Source of the DNA: Pristionchus mayeri | Lineage: Eukaryota; Nematoda; Chromadorea; Rhabditida; Neodiplogasteridae | NCBI GenBank assembly: GCA_036245805.1 | Contig: BTRK01000004.1 | Span: 46,316,690 to 46,380,689 of the forward strand | Length of the DNA: 64,000 nt | Direction of reading: 5' to 3' | In this document: positions 1 to 10,983 of the stretch, in pieces | Layout of the letters: every line of letters starts with the position of its first letter | Numbering within the stretch: the stretch's first letter is position 1 | Notes under the pieces: generated by a model | What the model saw: only the letters and a program-made list of their open reading frames with translations | Databases searched by the model: none | What the model was told of the DNA's origin: nothing | Position numbers and translations under genes: made by a program

Positions 1-433
1 CGTTTCTGCTTTGCCTTGCAGGGAAGGGAAAGACACATCCGGACAAGGCGGTGATCGGAGTTGAACTCGAACTTTCCGACTACTCCACAGTTGACAACCC
101 GCGCGGAAGGAGGGGCAGCGATGAAATCAATCTGGGAGAGCGTCGAGCCATTGGGGGACCGCCAAGTCCAGAGTCGTCCGTGTCTTTTCTTCTGGACGTG
201 TTCCATACGCGCAGGTTGTTTCTCACGCAGGCCTCGGTGAAAGTGCGGCCGCGTGAGTTCGGGGACTGAGAGGCGAAGGCACCGATATGAGATTCATTAC
301 CAGGCTCTTGCGACACTCTACAGTTGAAGTCACCCGTCAACACTGGCGTGTAGCCTCTGGGCGCACTCTGCAGGGCAGCATCGACTTGGTCTAGGAAGGA
401 ATCATACTCCCGATCATCATAGGAAGAATACGA
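1..433 (-). pseudogene. RTE-type LINE endonuclease fragment
   Basis: Relic of the APE-type endonuclease domain of a non-LTR retrotransposon. Reading the minus strand from about 433 down gives a continuous frame with the motif PVLTGDFNCRV, then an RG...EACVRNNLRVWNTS block typical of RTE-clade endonucleases. A stop follows at 77-79. Below it, another frame (about 60 down to 20) shows NSDHRLV, which matches the conserved closing SDHxxV motif of this fold, so a frameshift or nonsense change separates the two parts. The N-terminal half of the endonuclease is absent (5' truncation). The reverse transcriptase would lie before the window start. The clade matches the RTE reverse transcriptase at 33017-34669, but shared origin cannot be tested here. 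Confidence 0.7.
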
Positions 434-672
434 TAATAAGTTGTTATGTAAATAACGGATATACTGATCTCATGAAAAAATTTTGGTTGTGAAGAGGTGA
501 AGAGCTCAATACTTGAAATTTTCGTTTATTTTTTTATAATATGAACAGTTAGAAAATCCGCATAATTCGATAGCTGATCTCCTTCCTCCTCATCGAATTC
601 TGGCTCTACCTCCCACTCCCCAAACTCTTCTTTCTAGGTAATTGTCCATACGATCTCCTGGTCCTCGTCATC
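434..672. other. intergenic, AT-rich, nothing recognised
   Basis: AT-rich sequence between the LINE endonuclease relic and the GWAL-motif pseudogene. No exon signature, terminal inverted repeat or RNA gene was recognised. Confidence 0.5.
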
Positions 673-1257
673 CTACTCAATATCCAATGATATCTTTCCA
701 CGAACAACATCATTCTTCTTCTTCGTAATGGGAGTGGCAACCAACCGACTGATGTATCTCTTGATCTCATCCAAAGTGAGACGATCTTCTATGGAAATCG
801 ATGGATCTGCGACCATAGCACGATATGCTTCGGCGGGTTCAGCTCGCTGCTTGGCTTGCGTCTTCATGAGGAAGAAAGCGTTGAGCAAAGACTGTATTTC
901 TCAGGGAGGCGAGTATTTTCCTGCTGCATCGAAGTGCCCAGCCCATAGGAAGTGTGGGAATTGACTTGTCGTAAATCATCTCAGCCATGTCTTGCATGGG
1001 AATGAGAGATTTCACTTGAATCTGATCCTCGAGGCACCTGTCGTACAACTGCTGGGAGAAGTCAATAGATGTGGCTTGCCAAAGATGTGACTGGTGCTTT
1101 CCGTATTCCAGATGGTTCAACAAATTCCCATGACGAATGGATGTCGCTCCACAAGAGCACGAGAAAAGGGATCCCTTCTTTCTGTCAATCGGAGAGATTT
1201 CACCCGTCTCCATCCTATCTTGCGAGTGTGTATCCTCCTCCTCGGCTTCCTGGCTCT
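673..1257 (-). pseudogene. decayed C2H2/GWAL-motif protein (transposon-associated type)
   Basis: Minus-strand remnant. Frame 1 (1257 down to about 920) shows an acidic stretch, then a finger-like FSCSCGATSIRHGNLLNHLEYGKH, read here as C-x-C...H...H, then a helical linker ending in STLPMGWAL-like TLPMGWAL. A second frame (about 930 to 673) continues with RKYSPP.., LLNAFFLMKTQ.., and a terminal LTLDEIKRYISRL segment. Finger, linker, PMGWAL and a terminal QI/IxxYxSRL helix together resemble a protein type I recall as abundant in cnidarian and other repeat-rich genomes; this is memory, not a search. The two halves need a frameshift near 900-940. A further open stretch at 1261-1400 in another frame may be an upstream exon. 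Not a functional gene as read. Confidence 0.5.
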
Positions 1258-1589
1258 AAGCAGTTCCAACCTTTCTCGGATCATAGTTCCAAAACGAGGT
1301 GCACGCACTAATATGGAGCCATCTATCAAAACAATCATCTCCAATATGAGCATATTGGAACTCGCCCAGAACGAACCTGAATCTAGAGGCCGAATGTTTG
1401 TAAAACGAAGGCAAAGTAGATGAAATCACACATAAACAACGTAATAAGACAGTAATAAATATAGAAATGTTTAAGAAATGGATCCGACATGAGTTCGACC
1501 GAAAATAGTAAAATTTCACAATACCGATTTTCGCTTGATCGCCTAACCGTCGCATTTCGATCGAAAAAATACAATATTCACCATGTTAA

Positions 1590-1945
1590 AATTTCTTCAT
1601 TTTTTGCACCCAGGGGTGAAATTCGACGACTAATTCCATGAAAAAGTTTATTTCACTCTAGGTCATCCCATTTTTTTTACCAAATTATTTTTAGAATTCA
1701 AATGTTCATAACTTTATTCACAGATGAGCTAGCCTTTCCCTTCCAACAGTAAAAATGCTTATCTCGTCCAGATCTTTCAACATTACTATATATGTATGAG
1801 ATTTTGGAGCAGCCGTTCATGATTTACAAAAACCGACACCGCCGTTGAGGCGCGCCATAGAAAATCAGGGGTCAACGATACGGCTCTCTAAGCTCGATTT
1901 TCGAATTCTACGCGAAAAAGTACACTAGGGAATTTTTCTCACTGT
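1590..1945. repeat. diverged arm of foldback family C
   Basis: This stretch follows the right arm of the long foldback at 29901-31682 in the same block order: GATGAGCTAGCC versus GATGAGTTAGCT, AACAGTAAAAATGCTTAT versus AACAGTAAAAATGCTAAT, GAGCAGCCGTTCA versus GATGAGCCGTTCA, AGGGGTCAACGATACGGCT versus AGGGGTCAGAGATACGGCT, then the CTACGCG/CTACGC block. Only one arm is present and identity is clearly lower than between the arms of the full element, so this is an old partial copy. Confidence 0.7.
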
Positions 1946-2103
1946 AGGTTAGGTTATCCTAGTACGGACTTATCAAATTCTCTCAGAATTCCTCTGTTAA
2001 TAACCGCTGGATGCATTAGCCTTCGAATTGGGTCATTTCCGTTGGTGAAGTTGGAAATTTCGCACTGTACATATTCAAGATACCATTTCATAATTTTTAA
2101 AAA

Positions 2104-5100
2104 TTACCTTATATATGAATTTTTAATTAATAGATTGAAGGATCTATTGGGCGAATCGAAAGAAATATATGCATCGAAAAATATCTTAAGAATATTCGAA
2201 CCGCTTTCCAGGTGATCAACATGTCCACGATTGGACAAGAGGTGCACATTCAAATCAGCATGCATATTGAATTGAGCTCCACAAGTGATACACGCATAGA
2301 GCTGCAAAGCATGCTAATGCCTATCGATTAAAGTTTATCACGAAAGGCAAACAACAAATTAATTAAGAATTACACATATTTACGTGGTTTGTAATACCTT
2401 CTCTTTATGAACTTGGCGAATATGACGAGTATGAGCAGATTTATCAACAAATGCAGCAGTACAGTAACGACACGAGAATGGTTTCTCGCCTGAAAACAAA
2501 ATCACTGGTGTAAATTTTCTCATCAGGTGAGAGTTCATTCTCGTGTTTATTTTACACAAAGCTGGGTTATTAACTTTTGCTAATTTACAAGTTAGCTAAT
2601 GTAAAACAATATATATCACAGGTATCACGAGTCAGTGGAGGTGGGTGGGAACATTTTCCAAAAATTTGTCACCGTTCTCGCCTATATTTCGGTGGGAGAA
2701 TACCCAGGAGCGATGCTTTCGAAAAATATAGGTCATTTGTCCCAGAACCGGCTTTTAGGAAATTTCCGGTTTTGCACCTGGCTACGCTATATTCCAGCTT
2801 CGAGACAAGCTACGGAGGTGGTAAAGCGCTCAAAATGTGTGGAAAATTATTTCCTGCAACTTTTATGTTGAAAAGGTTTCACCGGAACAACAAATACAAA
2901 TTTTATTTCCGCAAAACTGAATTCAAAATCAGAAAATAATTGTTTTCACCATCACGCAGGAAGCTTTCAATGGATTTTTATTGCATAATATGAAAGAACA
3001 ATCATTCATATTTATACGAAAAATATTGGCGAAGGAAATATCGGTGCCTTCAAACTCGATATGCCGAGACAAACGTAGCCATATGATAAATATTCAGAAT
3101 AAACTCAATCAATGTCGCCCTAGTTTGCTTTACAGTAACAAATATGTATAATGTAAGATGTTTCTGGGACAGATGAGTAAGTTTATGCTGAAAAACCCAA
3201 AATTCGATCAAGTTTGAAAAATCGAATTTTCCATCCACAATTTATCTCAAGTTTGTGCATTAATAAATCCGCTCGTTGAATACTACGTCCAGAATGAAAA
3301 GGGATATTTTGTAGTAGATACCGAGTAGAGTTGATCTATAGTTAAATTGGCAGATTGTTGGCTTTGTATCTCTTGAAATTGTCACTCAAATATGCTTGCA
3401 CGGGAATGTCAAAACTAATAAAAATCTGTTTTCAGCTGAAATTTAGTGGTTACACATCTGAATTGTGCATCTAAAATCAAAAATATATCGTTTTAGTCTG
3501 AAAATTCAGCTATAACATCATTTGATTGGGCATAAAATATATTGAATTTTTTTCGATATTGAAATTTGTGATATGTTTATAAGTGTATTGATTTAAAGAT
3601 TTATCGACGCTTCCGACTGAGAAGATATTTTCATGATTTTAGATGCACAATTCCGATGTGTAACCACTAAATTTCAGCTGAAAACAGATTTGTATTAGTT
3701 TTGACATTCCCGTGGAAGCATATTTGAGTGAAAATTTCAAGAGTTGCAAAACAATGAATCTGCCAATTTAACTATACATCAACTCTACTCGGTATCTACT
3801 ACAAAATATCCCTTTTCATTCTGGATGTAGTATTCAACGAGTGGATTTATTAATGCACAAACTAGAGATAAATTGTGGATGGAAAATTCGATTTTTCAAA
3901 CTTGATCGAACTTTGGGTTTTTCAGCATAAACTTACTCATCTGTCCCAGAAACATCTTATATTATAAATATTTGTTACTGTAAAGCAAACTAGGGCGATA
4001 TTGATTGAGTTTATCCTGAATATTTATCATATGGCTACGTTTGTCTCGGCATATCGAGTTTGAAGGCACCGATATTTCCTTCGCCAATATTTTTCCTATA
4101 AATATGAATGATTGTTCTTTCATATTATGCAACAAAAATCCATTGAAAGTTTCCTGCGTGATGGTGAAAACAATTATTTTCTGATTTTGAATTCAGTTTT
4201 GCTAAAATAGAATTTTTATTTGTTGTTCCACAGAAAAGTTTTCAACATAAAAGTTGCAGGAAATAATTTTCCGCACATTTTGAGCGCTTTACCACCTCCG
4301 TTGCTGGTTAATTTCCTAAAAGCCGGTTCTGGGACAAATGACCTATATTTTTCGAAAGTATATCTCCTGGGTATTCTCCCACCTAAATATAGGCGAGAAC
4401 GGTGACACTTTTTTGGAAAATGTTCCCGAGAGGTCCGTTTTTCATCCACTGACTCGTGATACACGTGATATATATAATATATATATATATATATATTTAA
4501 AATTTTTAATCATGACTTTATTTTTATTGCCTATGAATGAATGTTAAGCGAAAAAAACTCTAACCTGAATGTGTGCGCATATGACGATTGAAAGTATAGT
4601 TTGTGCTGAATACTTTATCACAATGCGAGCACACAAACGACGGCTTTGCCAGATTGCTGCGGGCAGTTTCCATTGGAGCCGGCTGGACAAGAGGTCGACT
4701 TTCTGTGGATGGACAGAGTATCTGCAATTAAACAACCCAGCATAGGAAAAATTTTTTTTTTTAATGTCAACTTCAAACGGTAAGATGTAATTTTTATAGA
4801 TTACTGCTTCTGGCTCCTCTCTTTCTATTGAGCACGATTACACCTTTGTTGTACAAGTTCATTAGTTACTCGCAATCAGAGATTAAAAACATAAGATATC
4901 ACCAATTTTCAATCAGATTGTATTGACTGGAACTGATGGACTCACATCACCAATCGGCTCTTCCTGTTTGAAATCGTCGATTGGATCGTCCTTTATTTCC
5001 ATTGGTTCTTCTTTGATGTCACTCGTTGTATCAAAGGAAGAGACCTAAAAATGCTGTGTGAATATGAATATTTGTGAATAAAATTGTGAAAGTTTCCCGA

Positions 5101-5259
5101 TCATAAACATATGTTTTTAAGTATGTTAGAAGTTTGGAAAAGACTCACATGGCAAACTGATTCTTCCTGCTTGATATCAGTAAATGCATCGACTGGTTCA
5201 TCCTTGAATTCCACTAGTTCCTCTTTGATTTCATCCGCTGCACTGAAGTCGCCCGACAT
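2104..5259 (-). CDS. family A gene 1: acidic KEEP exons plus three C2H2 fingers
   Basis: Five minus-strand exons in consistent phase. Exon 1 5149-5259 starts MSGDFSAADEIKEE and holds FKDEP and IKQEES. Exon 2 4946-5044 (33 aa) holds IKEEPMEIKDDP and FKQEEP. Exon 3 4565-4721 opens ILCPSTESRP and ends in finger 1 (C-SHC-x12-H-MRT-H). Exon 4 2398-2489 is finger 2 (GEKPFSCRYC...HIRQVH). Exon 5 from 2301 is finger 3 (YACITCGAQF...H..H); it either splices after RGHVDH or reads to the stop at 2104. All other boundaries have GT and AG. The intron between fingers 1 and 2 carries a 1.9-kb foldback. KEEP repeats are potential sumoylation sites; the fingers imply DNA or RNA binding in the nucleus. The ATG was chosen because the 37-aa first exon recurs in the gene starting at 53595. 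No DNA-binding target can be inferred. Confidence 0.75.
2612..4470. mobile_element. foldback element A1 (long inverted repeat)
   Basis: Two arms of about 860 bases (about 2612-3485 and 3630-4470) are near-perfect inverted copies around a 145-base loop. The outer ends share GTATCACGAGTCAGTGGA and a GGGAACATTTTCC-type subterminal block, common to four more elements here (10264, 13451, 19820, 24127). Flanks carry ATATATCAC on both sides, so the insertion lies in a TATA-rich site and the duplication is hard to delimit. No coding sequence is visible: this is a non-autonomous DNA element. It sits in the intron between two zinc-finger exons of the gene at 2104-5259. Confidence 0.85.
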
Positions 5260-5534
5260 GTCTGGAGAATGAAGGAAGAGGAATCCGTGGGCTGTATAAA
5301 GATCATAATAAAAACGTTGCGCACGGATATCAACGGAAAGATTATGACCGTTGCATAACCGTCTGAGCAGTCGACAGGAGAGATAAGCAAGAGTCGATCA
5401 TTTAACGACTGAAACATCGATCGAACCATCCAAAACATAGGAAGATTTTTATCAAAGAAACAATTAAATAAGAAAAACGATTCATAAATCGAGATCTACT
5501 TTCCACTTCTGGAAGGACCGGGCTCATTCAACCC

Positions 5535-7657
5535 TTATCTTTCGATTGGTTTCTCATCAACACGGGATTCTTCATCGATGAGTTGCTTCTCAGCTCGAAG
5601 TCGATCGTTTTTTATCTTAAAACACGAATTCAACTGAAAAGTTGTTATCTGAAGAAACAAACATTATTTAGGAAAAGGGTTATAATTTTTTCGTTAACAA
5701 AAAGACAAATTCTACGATAATATACGACTAACCGTCGCCTTTGTCTCTGCAAAGTGTCTCGAACAAATAGTAGCTTGACTCATGTTTTTAATGAACATCT
5801 CGGTTTTTGCACGCTGCTCAGGAGTCAGCTAAATCGAAATTTTAAAAAAAAGTCGAGGAAAATTTTCGGAAGATGTGTTTGCAAACCTCAACCAGCTTGC
5901 TGAAGAAATTTGAGACGCCGGTGTATCTTGGAGAGAGAAAGAAGGGACCCGAAAGCTCTCCACACAAATCACACGAAAGTGATTTCACATTCCTGGCGGT
6001 GTCACCTTTTGGTTTCACTCTCGGCGGTGGCTCCTTAAAGAAAAACGTGTTAAAATGCCCTAATCATTTTCTCCCTAAAAGAGAAAGGCATTAGACCGAA
6101 AAAGGGTCGCATAAGTAAGGACCACAACGATATAAGTAAGGACCACAACGAGCAATGCCAAAATAAAGATATGCCTTCTAAAACATTCATAACCTGACCG
6201 TTGTGGTCCAAGTTTGATAATATTTCTGGCAGTTTAATGATATCTCATCTCCTACAGCTCTAGAATTGATTGGAAAGCTATCAACAGAGTGAGGGAAAAG
6301 CGAGGCGATAGAAAAAGGGCGGAGCTAATTCCAACCCCTCCCACAAAAATCGCTAAAAATGTTGAAAGTGCTTTGCCCTTTCCCAACTGTGCATCAACCC
6401 CAGTAAGTGCTAGCACCACTCGCGTGTTTTCGCATACGAGTCCGATTCGAGTGAAGCATAGCACCTTCGTGTAAAATATTCAAAATCCTTGTAACGAAAC
6501 TTATGAATAAATAATGAATAAACGAACTATCACTATAAACAAAGAGAGCAAAATTAAAAATCCAAACTTGAAATGTTAACACTGCAACAAATCTGAATTA
6601 ACAGAATGGAGAAAAAAAGAATGGAGAAAAGAAATTTTTTCAGAAACACTAGCAATTTAGATTTCTTAACTGATGATCTCAGATACCTCGAAGAAAGGGA
6701 CGGCATCGAACCGGAGAACGATACGCTTTGAGCTGAGATTGTAGTCCGACGGAGAGAAGTGACTTGCACACAAGTACGATCCTGTCGTCCTTTTATTCAG
6801 CAGTTCCATCAGCGATTTCCGTCCTTCGGGAGTCTGACGAACAGCGTCAACCCACATTGCGCGTTTCTCGGAGTTCGCGGTGAAAATATGCATGCCACTC
6901 ATGCTACACAGACGATTGCACACGATGCATATGTGCCGTTGCATCTGGGGAACGAATATGAAATAGTCACCAACAATTAAAAGTTAACTATATTTTTTCA
7001 ACTATTTTGCAGATAAAATAATGGACCGTACCGGTTAAATTATCGAAATAATCACGAACTTTGGCGAAGGATTCACCTTTGTTTTCGAAGGAATCTCTTT
7101 TTTGACCGATGAGGTAGACTGATCGAGTGGACGAGATATTCCTGTGGTCGAACAGAACATCTGAGAGAGGGAGAGTACAGTATTATCACCTAAGCGGAAG
7201 GAAAAGACAACGGCCTGGAATCGCAAACAGAAAATTATGAATATATGCGCGCGAATTACTAAAAATGACAAGTTGTGGTCTTACACGGCTTTTGACTTAG
7301 AACCCAAGCAAAAAGTACTGTAGTCCTAAACTAGCTTTGTTATTTTTATTTCAAAATTTTTGTCATTTCCAAAGCCTGGAAAATCGCGGATTTCATTGAG
7401 CGTTATACTGGGAGCAAAATAACACTACTAGAATGACGTCCTATACTAAGCAACAGTATCATTTAGAAGGTTAGTGTGATATTCGGTAAGGAGATACAAA
7501 ATATCAGAGTCAAACTCGGGATAATAAAAAAAGCGTTAACCTAAACTTTAGAACTCACATCGGCAATTGGCTCCTCCTCATTGAAATGATTAATCGACTC
7601 TTCCTTTATTTCCAATGGTTCTTCTTTGATGTCATTTGGTGCGTCAATAGTTCTGAC
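5535..7657 (-). CDS. family A gene 0: THAP domain plus split C2CH domain
   Basis: Exons on the minus strand: 7559-7657 acidic KEEP exon (IKEEPLEIKEES, EEEPIAD); 7077-7160 MFCSTTGISRPLDQ; 6687-6944 complete THAP domain; 5887-6033 first half of a THAP-like domain (CDLCGELSG...FFSKLVE); 5734-5828 its second half (LTPEQRAKTEMFIKN...ATICSRHF); and a last exon ending at the stop 5535-5537 (RLRAEKQLIDEESRV...). The same two-exon C2CH arrangement and a similar last exon occur at 16993-17588. No start codon is assigned: the 37-residue first exon seen in sister genes is missing, and the MITE at 7840-8371 lies just upstream, so this may be the downstream part of the disrupted locus at 8403-10623. The exact acceptor of the last exon is uncertain. 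Predicted nuclear DNA-binding protein. Confidence 0.65.
6687..6944 (-). CDS. THAP domain exon of gene 0
   Basis: An 86-codon exon bounded by an AG acceptor and a GTATCT donor. It contains the THAP (C2CH) pattern: CIVC near the start, an invariant-type Trp in MWVDAVRQ, YLCASHF with the last Cys and His, then the closing AVPFFE motif that corresponds to AVPTxF in the family. THAP domains bind DNA in a sequence-specific, zinc-dependent way and occur in host regulators and in P-element and Kolobok transposases. Two paralogous exons are at 9330-9581 and 11783-12029. Confidence 0.85.
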
Positions 7658-7839
7658 CTGAAAGACATGGAGAAAATTAGTAATAAGTTATGGTAATAGA
7701 GGTTAGTAAACTCACTCTTGAGGAGTAATCTTTCTCAATTAAATGCAAATTACTAGTTGAAAAAAATATCAAAAAATATATAGAACAAGAAAGTTTAGCA
7801 CTGATTTAATTATTTGCCATGGCAAAAAAAACGAGTATT

Positions 7840-8371
7840 CGGCACTTTTTCGATATTTGGCCCACCGCCTCTTCCCCTATCATTCCTCGTTCCCTCCCCA
7901 TCACAGAGGGCACGGGTGCTCAATACCAGCATCTAAATACGGCAGGCTCCAAAATTAATTTCAAACACCCGCGCACCGTTGAAAATACAGAAACGTCTAG
8001 CAATTACCGTAAGTTAGATCTCAATTCTGCCTCTTTCCCTAATTGAGAACTGACGGCCCTCATAGGGAGGGCGCGCGCTAGTCTCTCCGGGTAAGAGCGA
8101 GGCGACCGAGAGGAGAGAGGCTCTCTCGTCTTTGCGCATGAGAGAGGAGGGGGGAGAGGGAGCTCTCTCCCTCTTTCTTTCTCCTCTCTCCCTTCGCTGC
8201 CTCTATCTCGAGGGGGCGGGCCGCCGCTCTCTGAACAAGTTAGATGTGGGAGAGAGACCGATTTGAGCACCCGTGGAGGGGTTGTGTGACCGAAAATCAG
8301 GGAGAGATACCTAGAAATGAGTGGGGTAGGGGAGTAGGGGAGGGGGTGGGCCAAATATCGAAGAAGTGCCG
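7840..8371. mobile_element. 532-base MITE with AGTATT target duplication
   Basis: Terminal inverted repeats read CGGCACTTTTTCGATATTTG at the left and CGGCACTTCTTCGATATTTG on the opposite strand at the right. AGTATT flanks both ends (7834-7839 and 8372-8377). The interior is GC-rich and self-complementary (runs of GAGAG/CTCTC and GCGCGC near 8060-8230) and carries no meaningful reading frame. It lies just 3' of the finger-3 exon of the locus at 8403-10623. Superfamily unassigned. Confidence 0.8.
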
Positions 8372-9329
8372 AGTATTATCTTCGTATGAAATTACTACTT
8401 ACCATCTTCTGATCAGTGTGTCCCGTGTTGGCGCGGAGGTGGTTCACCAATCCGCCCTTCAGCTCGAACTGCTCCCCACACGTAAGACACGCATACGGTT
8501 GCAAAAATATGTTTGCAAAGGCAAAGACTAGGAAAGTTGAGACAACTGCCCTCATTTGGGGCACTGTTCAAGCCGAATGTGGACTCATGCTTTTGATGTA
8601 TTTGCGGGGAAAAAAGAGCATTATACCTGCATCTTATGATCGCTTCGGATGTGGTTATTCCGAGAAGCAAGTGAATGAAAAGCCTTGTCACAATAATCAC
8701 ACGTGAAGGGTGTCTCTCCTGATATTAAATTTATATTTCATACTGAAATCATCAGCAGGAGAAAATTGGCATCACTGTGTGTCCCGAGATTGGAACAATG
8801 AAAATCTATGTTGTGCTATGTAAGGAGCTTTCTGACTAGGTGATACCTGTATGAAGCCGCATGTGAACCTTGAGATTGTGCTTGTAGCTGAGTTCCAGAC
8901 CGCACTCTGAGCACAAATACGACTTTCATACAACGATGTTGTCCTTTGAAGGCGACTTATCGATATAGCGAGAAGTGCCAGTGGATGGACAGAATATCTG
9001 CAGTTGTGCGATAGAAATAAATTAAATAAACTCCCAACTAACATCAAGAATTGGTTCTTCCTGTTTGAAACATTCCTCCTCGGTTTCCTGAGATTCTTGT
9101 TTGATCTCACTCGACGTGTCGATTACACAACCATGAATATCATCTACTCTGACGGATTTCGCAGCAGAATCCTCAGATGTATGTAAATATTACGATTTTA
9201 TGATTACGAAATTTTCATTGCGAATAATGACGATTTGTGATCAAATGATTGCGTTTCTAACCTAATATGGCGATTTGCATTAACGACCCGCGACCTCCGT
9301 CAGTTTCGCAGTCCACCACTGTTTCTTAC

Positions 9330-9581
9330 CTCAAAGAAAGGCACTGCAAATCGACGTAAGCATCGCTTTGAAGTTTCCTTATAGTCGGAAGGCGAGAAGT
9401 GGCTTGCACATAGGTATGGTGTGTTCCTTGTACTCAGTAGCAGCATCAGAGCTCTCCGCCCTTCCGTAGTAGAACGAACTGCTTCCACCCACATTTTGCG
9501 TCTCGCGGAATCCGTAGTAAAGCCATGCATTGCATTCCTATTCTGCTGTTGATGGCATACGATGCATTTAAGGCGGTTAAT
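9330..9581 (-). CDS. THAP domain exon of gene 2
   Basis: An 84-codon exon with CIVC, MWVEAVRSTTEGRRAL, YLCASHFSPSDY and AVPFFE in the THAP order. Both splice sites are intact (CAG acceptor, GTAAG donor) and there is no internal stop, although other exons of the locus are damaged. Confidence 0.8.
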
Positions 9582-9648
9582 CTGAAACAAATTTTCCTCG
9601 AGTGAACACACATGATAATAGCATACACTCTGGGTGACATAGTAGGCA

Positions 9649-9815
9649 TCTATACCTATATATAAAGTGTGTGTACGTCTGTCCGGATTGCGAAACAGTT
9701 GCGAAATGGGGAGGGAGAGAGATCGCGCGCCAAAAAGTTGCGAAACGAGTGATTGCGAAACCTACTCCGTTAGGGCGGGGCCCCCGCCGAAGGGGGGGGG
9801 GGGCAGCTGGACTAG
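9649..9815 (+). mobile_element. mini-Helitron (non-autonomous)
   Basis: Starts TCTATACCTATATATAAAG, the classic Helitron 5' end. It closes with a GC-rich hairpin region (GGGCGGGGCCCCCGCC, then a run of G) followed about 20 bases later by CTAG. The flanking host bases are A and T, the expected AT insertion point, with no target duplication. Length 167 bases; no Rep/helicase, so it depends on an autonomous partner elsewhere. It lies in an intron of the decayed gene 2. Confidence 0.75.
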
Positions 9816-10263
9816 TTTATTTATAAACTCAAACTCGTTGGCTAAAAGCACTCACCTGTGCTTTAAGTGGAACATCGTTTTTGATCGTTGAAGTGAAGTG
9901 CTCGCGTGGACTAGATATTCCAGTTGATGGATAGTACATCTGAAAGGAAAAAAATCTAATCTGCCTCAATATTCAGAGGCTGGGAAAATATGAACACAAT
10001 CCGATTCCGTATGATAAATAAAAATAATTTGCTAAATAAAAGAGTAATTATCACAGTAGGATTGCGTTGGTTCGAACTGAGTAACCCACATCGGGAATAG
10101 GATCTTCCCGTTTGCAACCGTCGATTGGTGCAGCCTTTAATTCCGTTGGTTCCTCTTTGATGTCATTCGGTGCTCCAATAATACTGATCTAAAACACATT
10201 TAGTAAACGTATTATAATTCCAACAGGCTTCCTTTAAAAAAAATGTTGGTATAATTTTAAATG

Positions 10264-10546
10264 TATCACAGGTATCACGAGTCAGTGGAGGTGTGTGGGA
10301 ACAATTTCCAACTTTTATTTTTTGTTTTACTTCATATTATGGTTGTAGCATATACTAGAGCCAACTTCTCGAAAAATATAGGTCACAGGTCCTAAAAGCC
10401 GGTTCTGGGACATGCGACCTAGATTTTTCGAGAAGTTGGCTCTAGTATATGCTACAACCATAATATGAAGTAAAACAGAAAATAAAAGTTAGAAATTGTT
10501 CCCGGGAGTTGGCTTTTTCCTCCACTGACTCATGATACCTGTGGTA
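10264..10546. mobile_element. foldback element A2 (short copy)
   Basis: A nearly perfect hairpin. The left end TATCACAGGTATCACGAGTC and the right end, inverted, carry the same terminus as element A1. Arms of about 100 bases (10313-10385 and 10418-10492 and flanks) are separated by a short loop containing CCTAAAAGCCGGTTCTGGGA, a block also found inside A1, A3 and A4. Inserted between two acidic exons of the decayed gene 2. Confidence 0.85.
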
Positions 10547-10983
10547 TATAATATTAGCAAAAAAGAAAACTCACATTGAGCACTGGTTCTTCCTGCTTGA
10601 TTTGCATTGTAGTCACTCGACATGCCTGGAATAAACAAATAATAAAGATAAGCCTACAAGCAAGTGGATTGGCGCATCACATCAAATATACCCGACTGCT
10701 AGGATACTGTTTGAAAATAGGATATATGAGGTATACTCGAGTCGACAATGCAACGACTGGAAAATCGAACAACAATGGCTAGATTTGTGAAATATTTTAT
10801 CACCAATAGATTAAACAACATGGTAAATCGGGCTAGATTATCAATGGGAAACACAAATATATTTGACAAAAAGTATTTTGTTTTTCTTCATTCGATGCTA
10901 ACTAAAACGAAATGTTTAGGAAATAATTCGCGGATATCAATTATGAGAGGTTGAGGTAAAAGCTGATGAAGGACCTGAACTTG

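Larger units (their letters stand above)
8403..10623 (-). pseudogene. family A gene 2: THAP plus three C2H2 fingers, decayed
   Basis: Same layout as its neighbours: first exon 10575-10623 (MSSDY...), KEEP exon 10090-10188, MYYPSTGISSP exon 9856-9939, THAP exon 9330-9581 (CIVC, MWVEAV, YLCASHF, AVPFFE), acidic exon from 9043 (SSEIKQES, FKQEEPILD), CPSTG plus finger 1 at 8847-8997, finger 2 at 8627-8718 (GETPFTCDYC...HIRSDH), finger 3 at about 8403-8493 (YACLTCGEQF...). Three lesions argue against function. Exon 1 is frameshifted relative to the IKQEEPVLN reading. An in-frame TGA at 8926-8928 lies between CPSTG and the finger. The finger-3 acceptor reads CAA where gene 1 has CAG. A mini-Helitron and a small foldback sit in its introns. 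The THAP exon itself is intact. Confidence 0.7.

Noticed and set aside
8004..8354. 116-residue minus-strand frame in the MITE at 7840-8371
   Set aside because: Pro/Arg/Ser-rich translation of the GC-rich hairpin interior.
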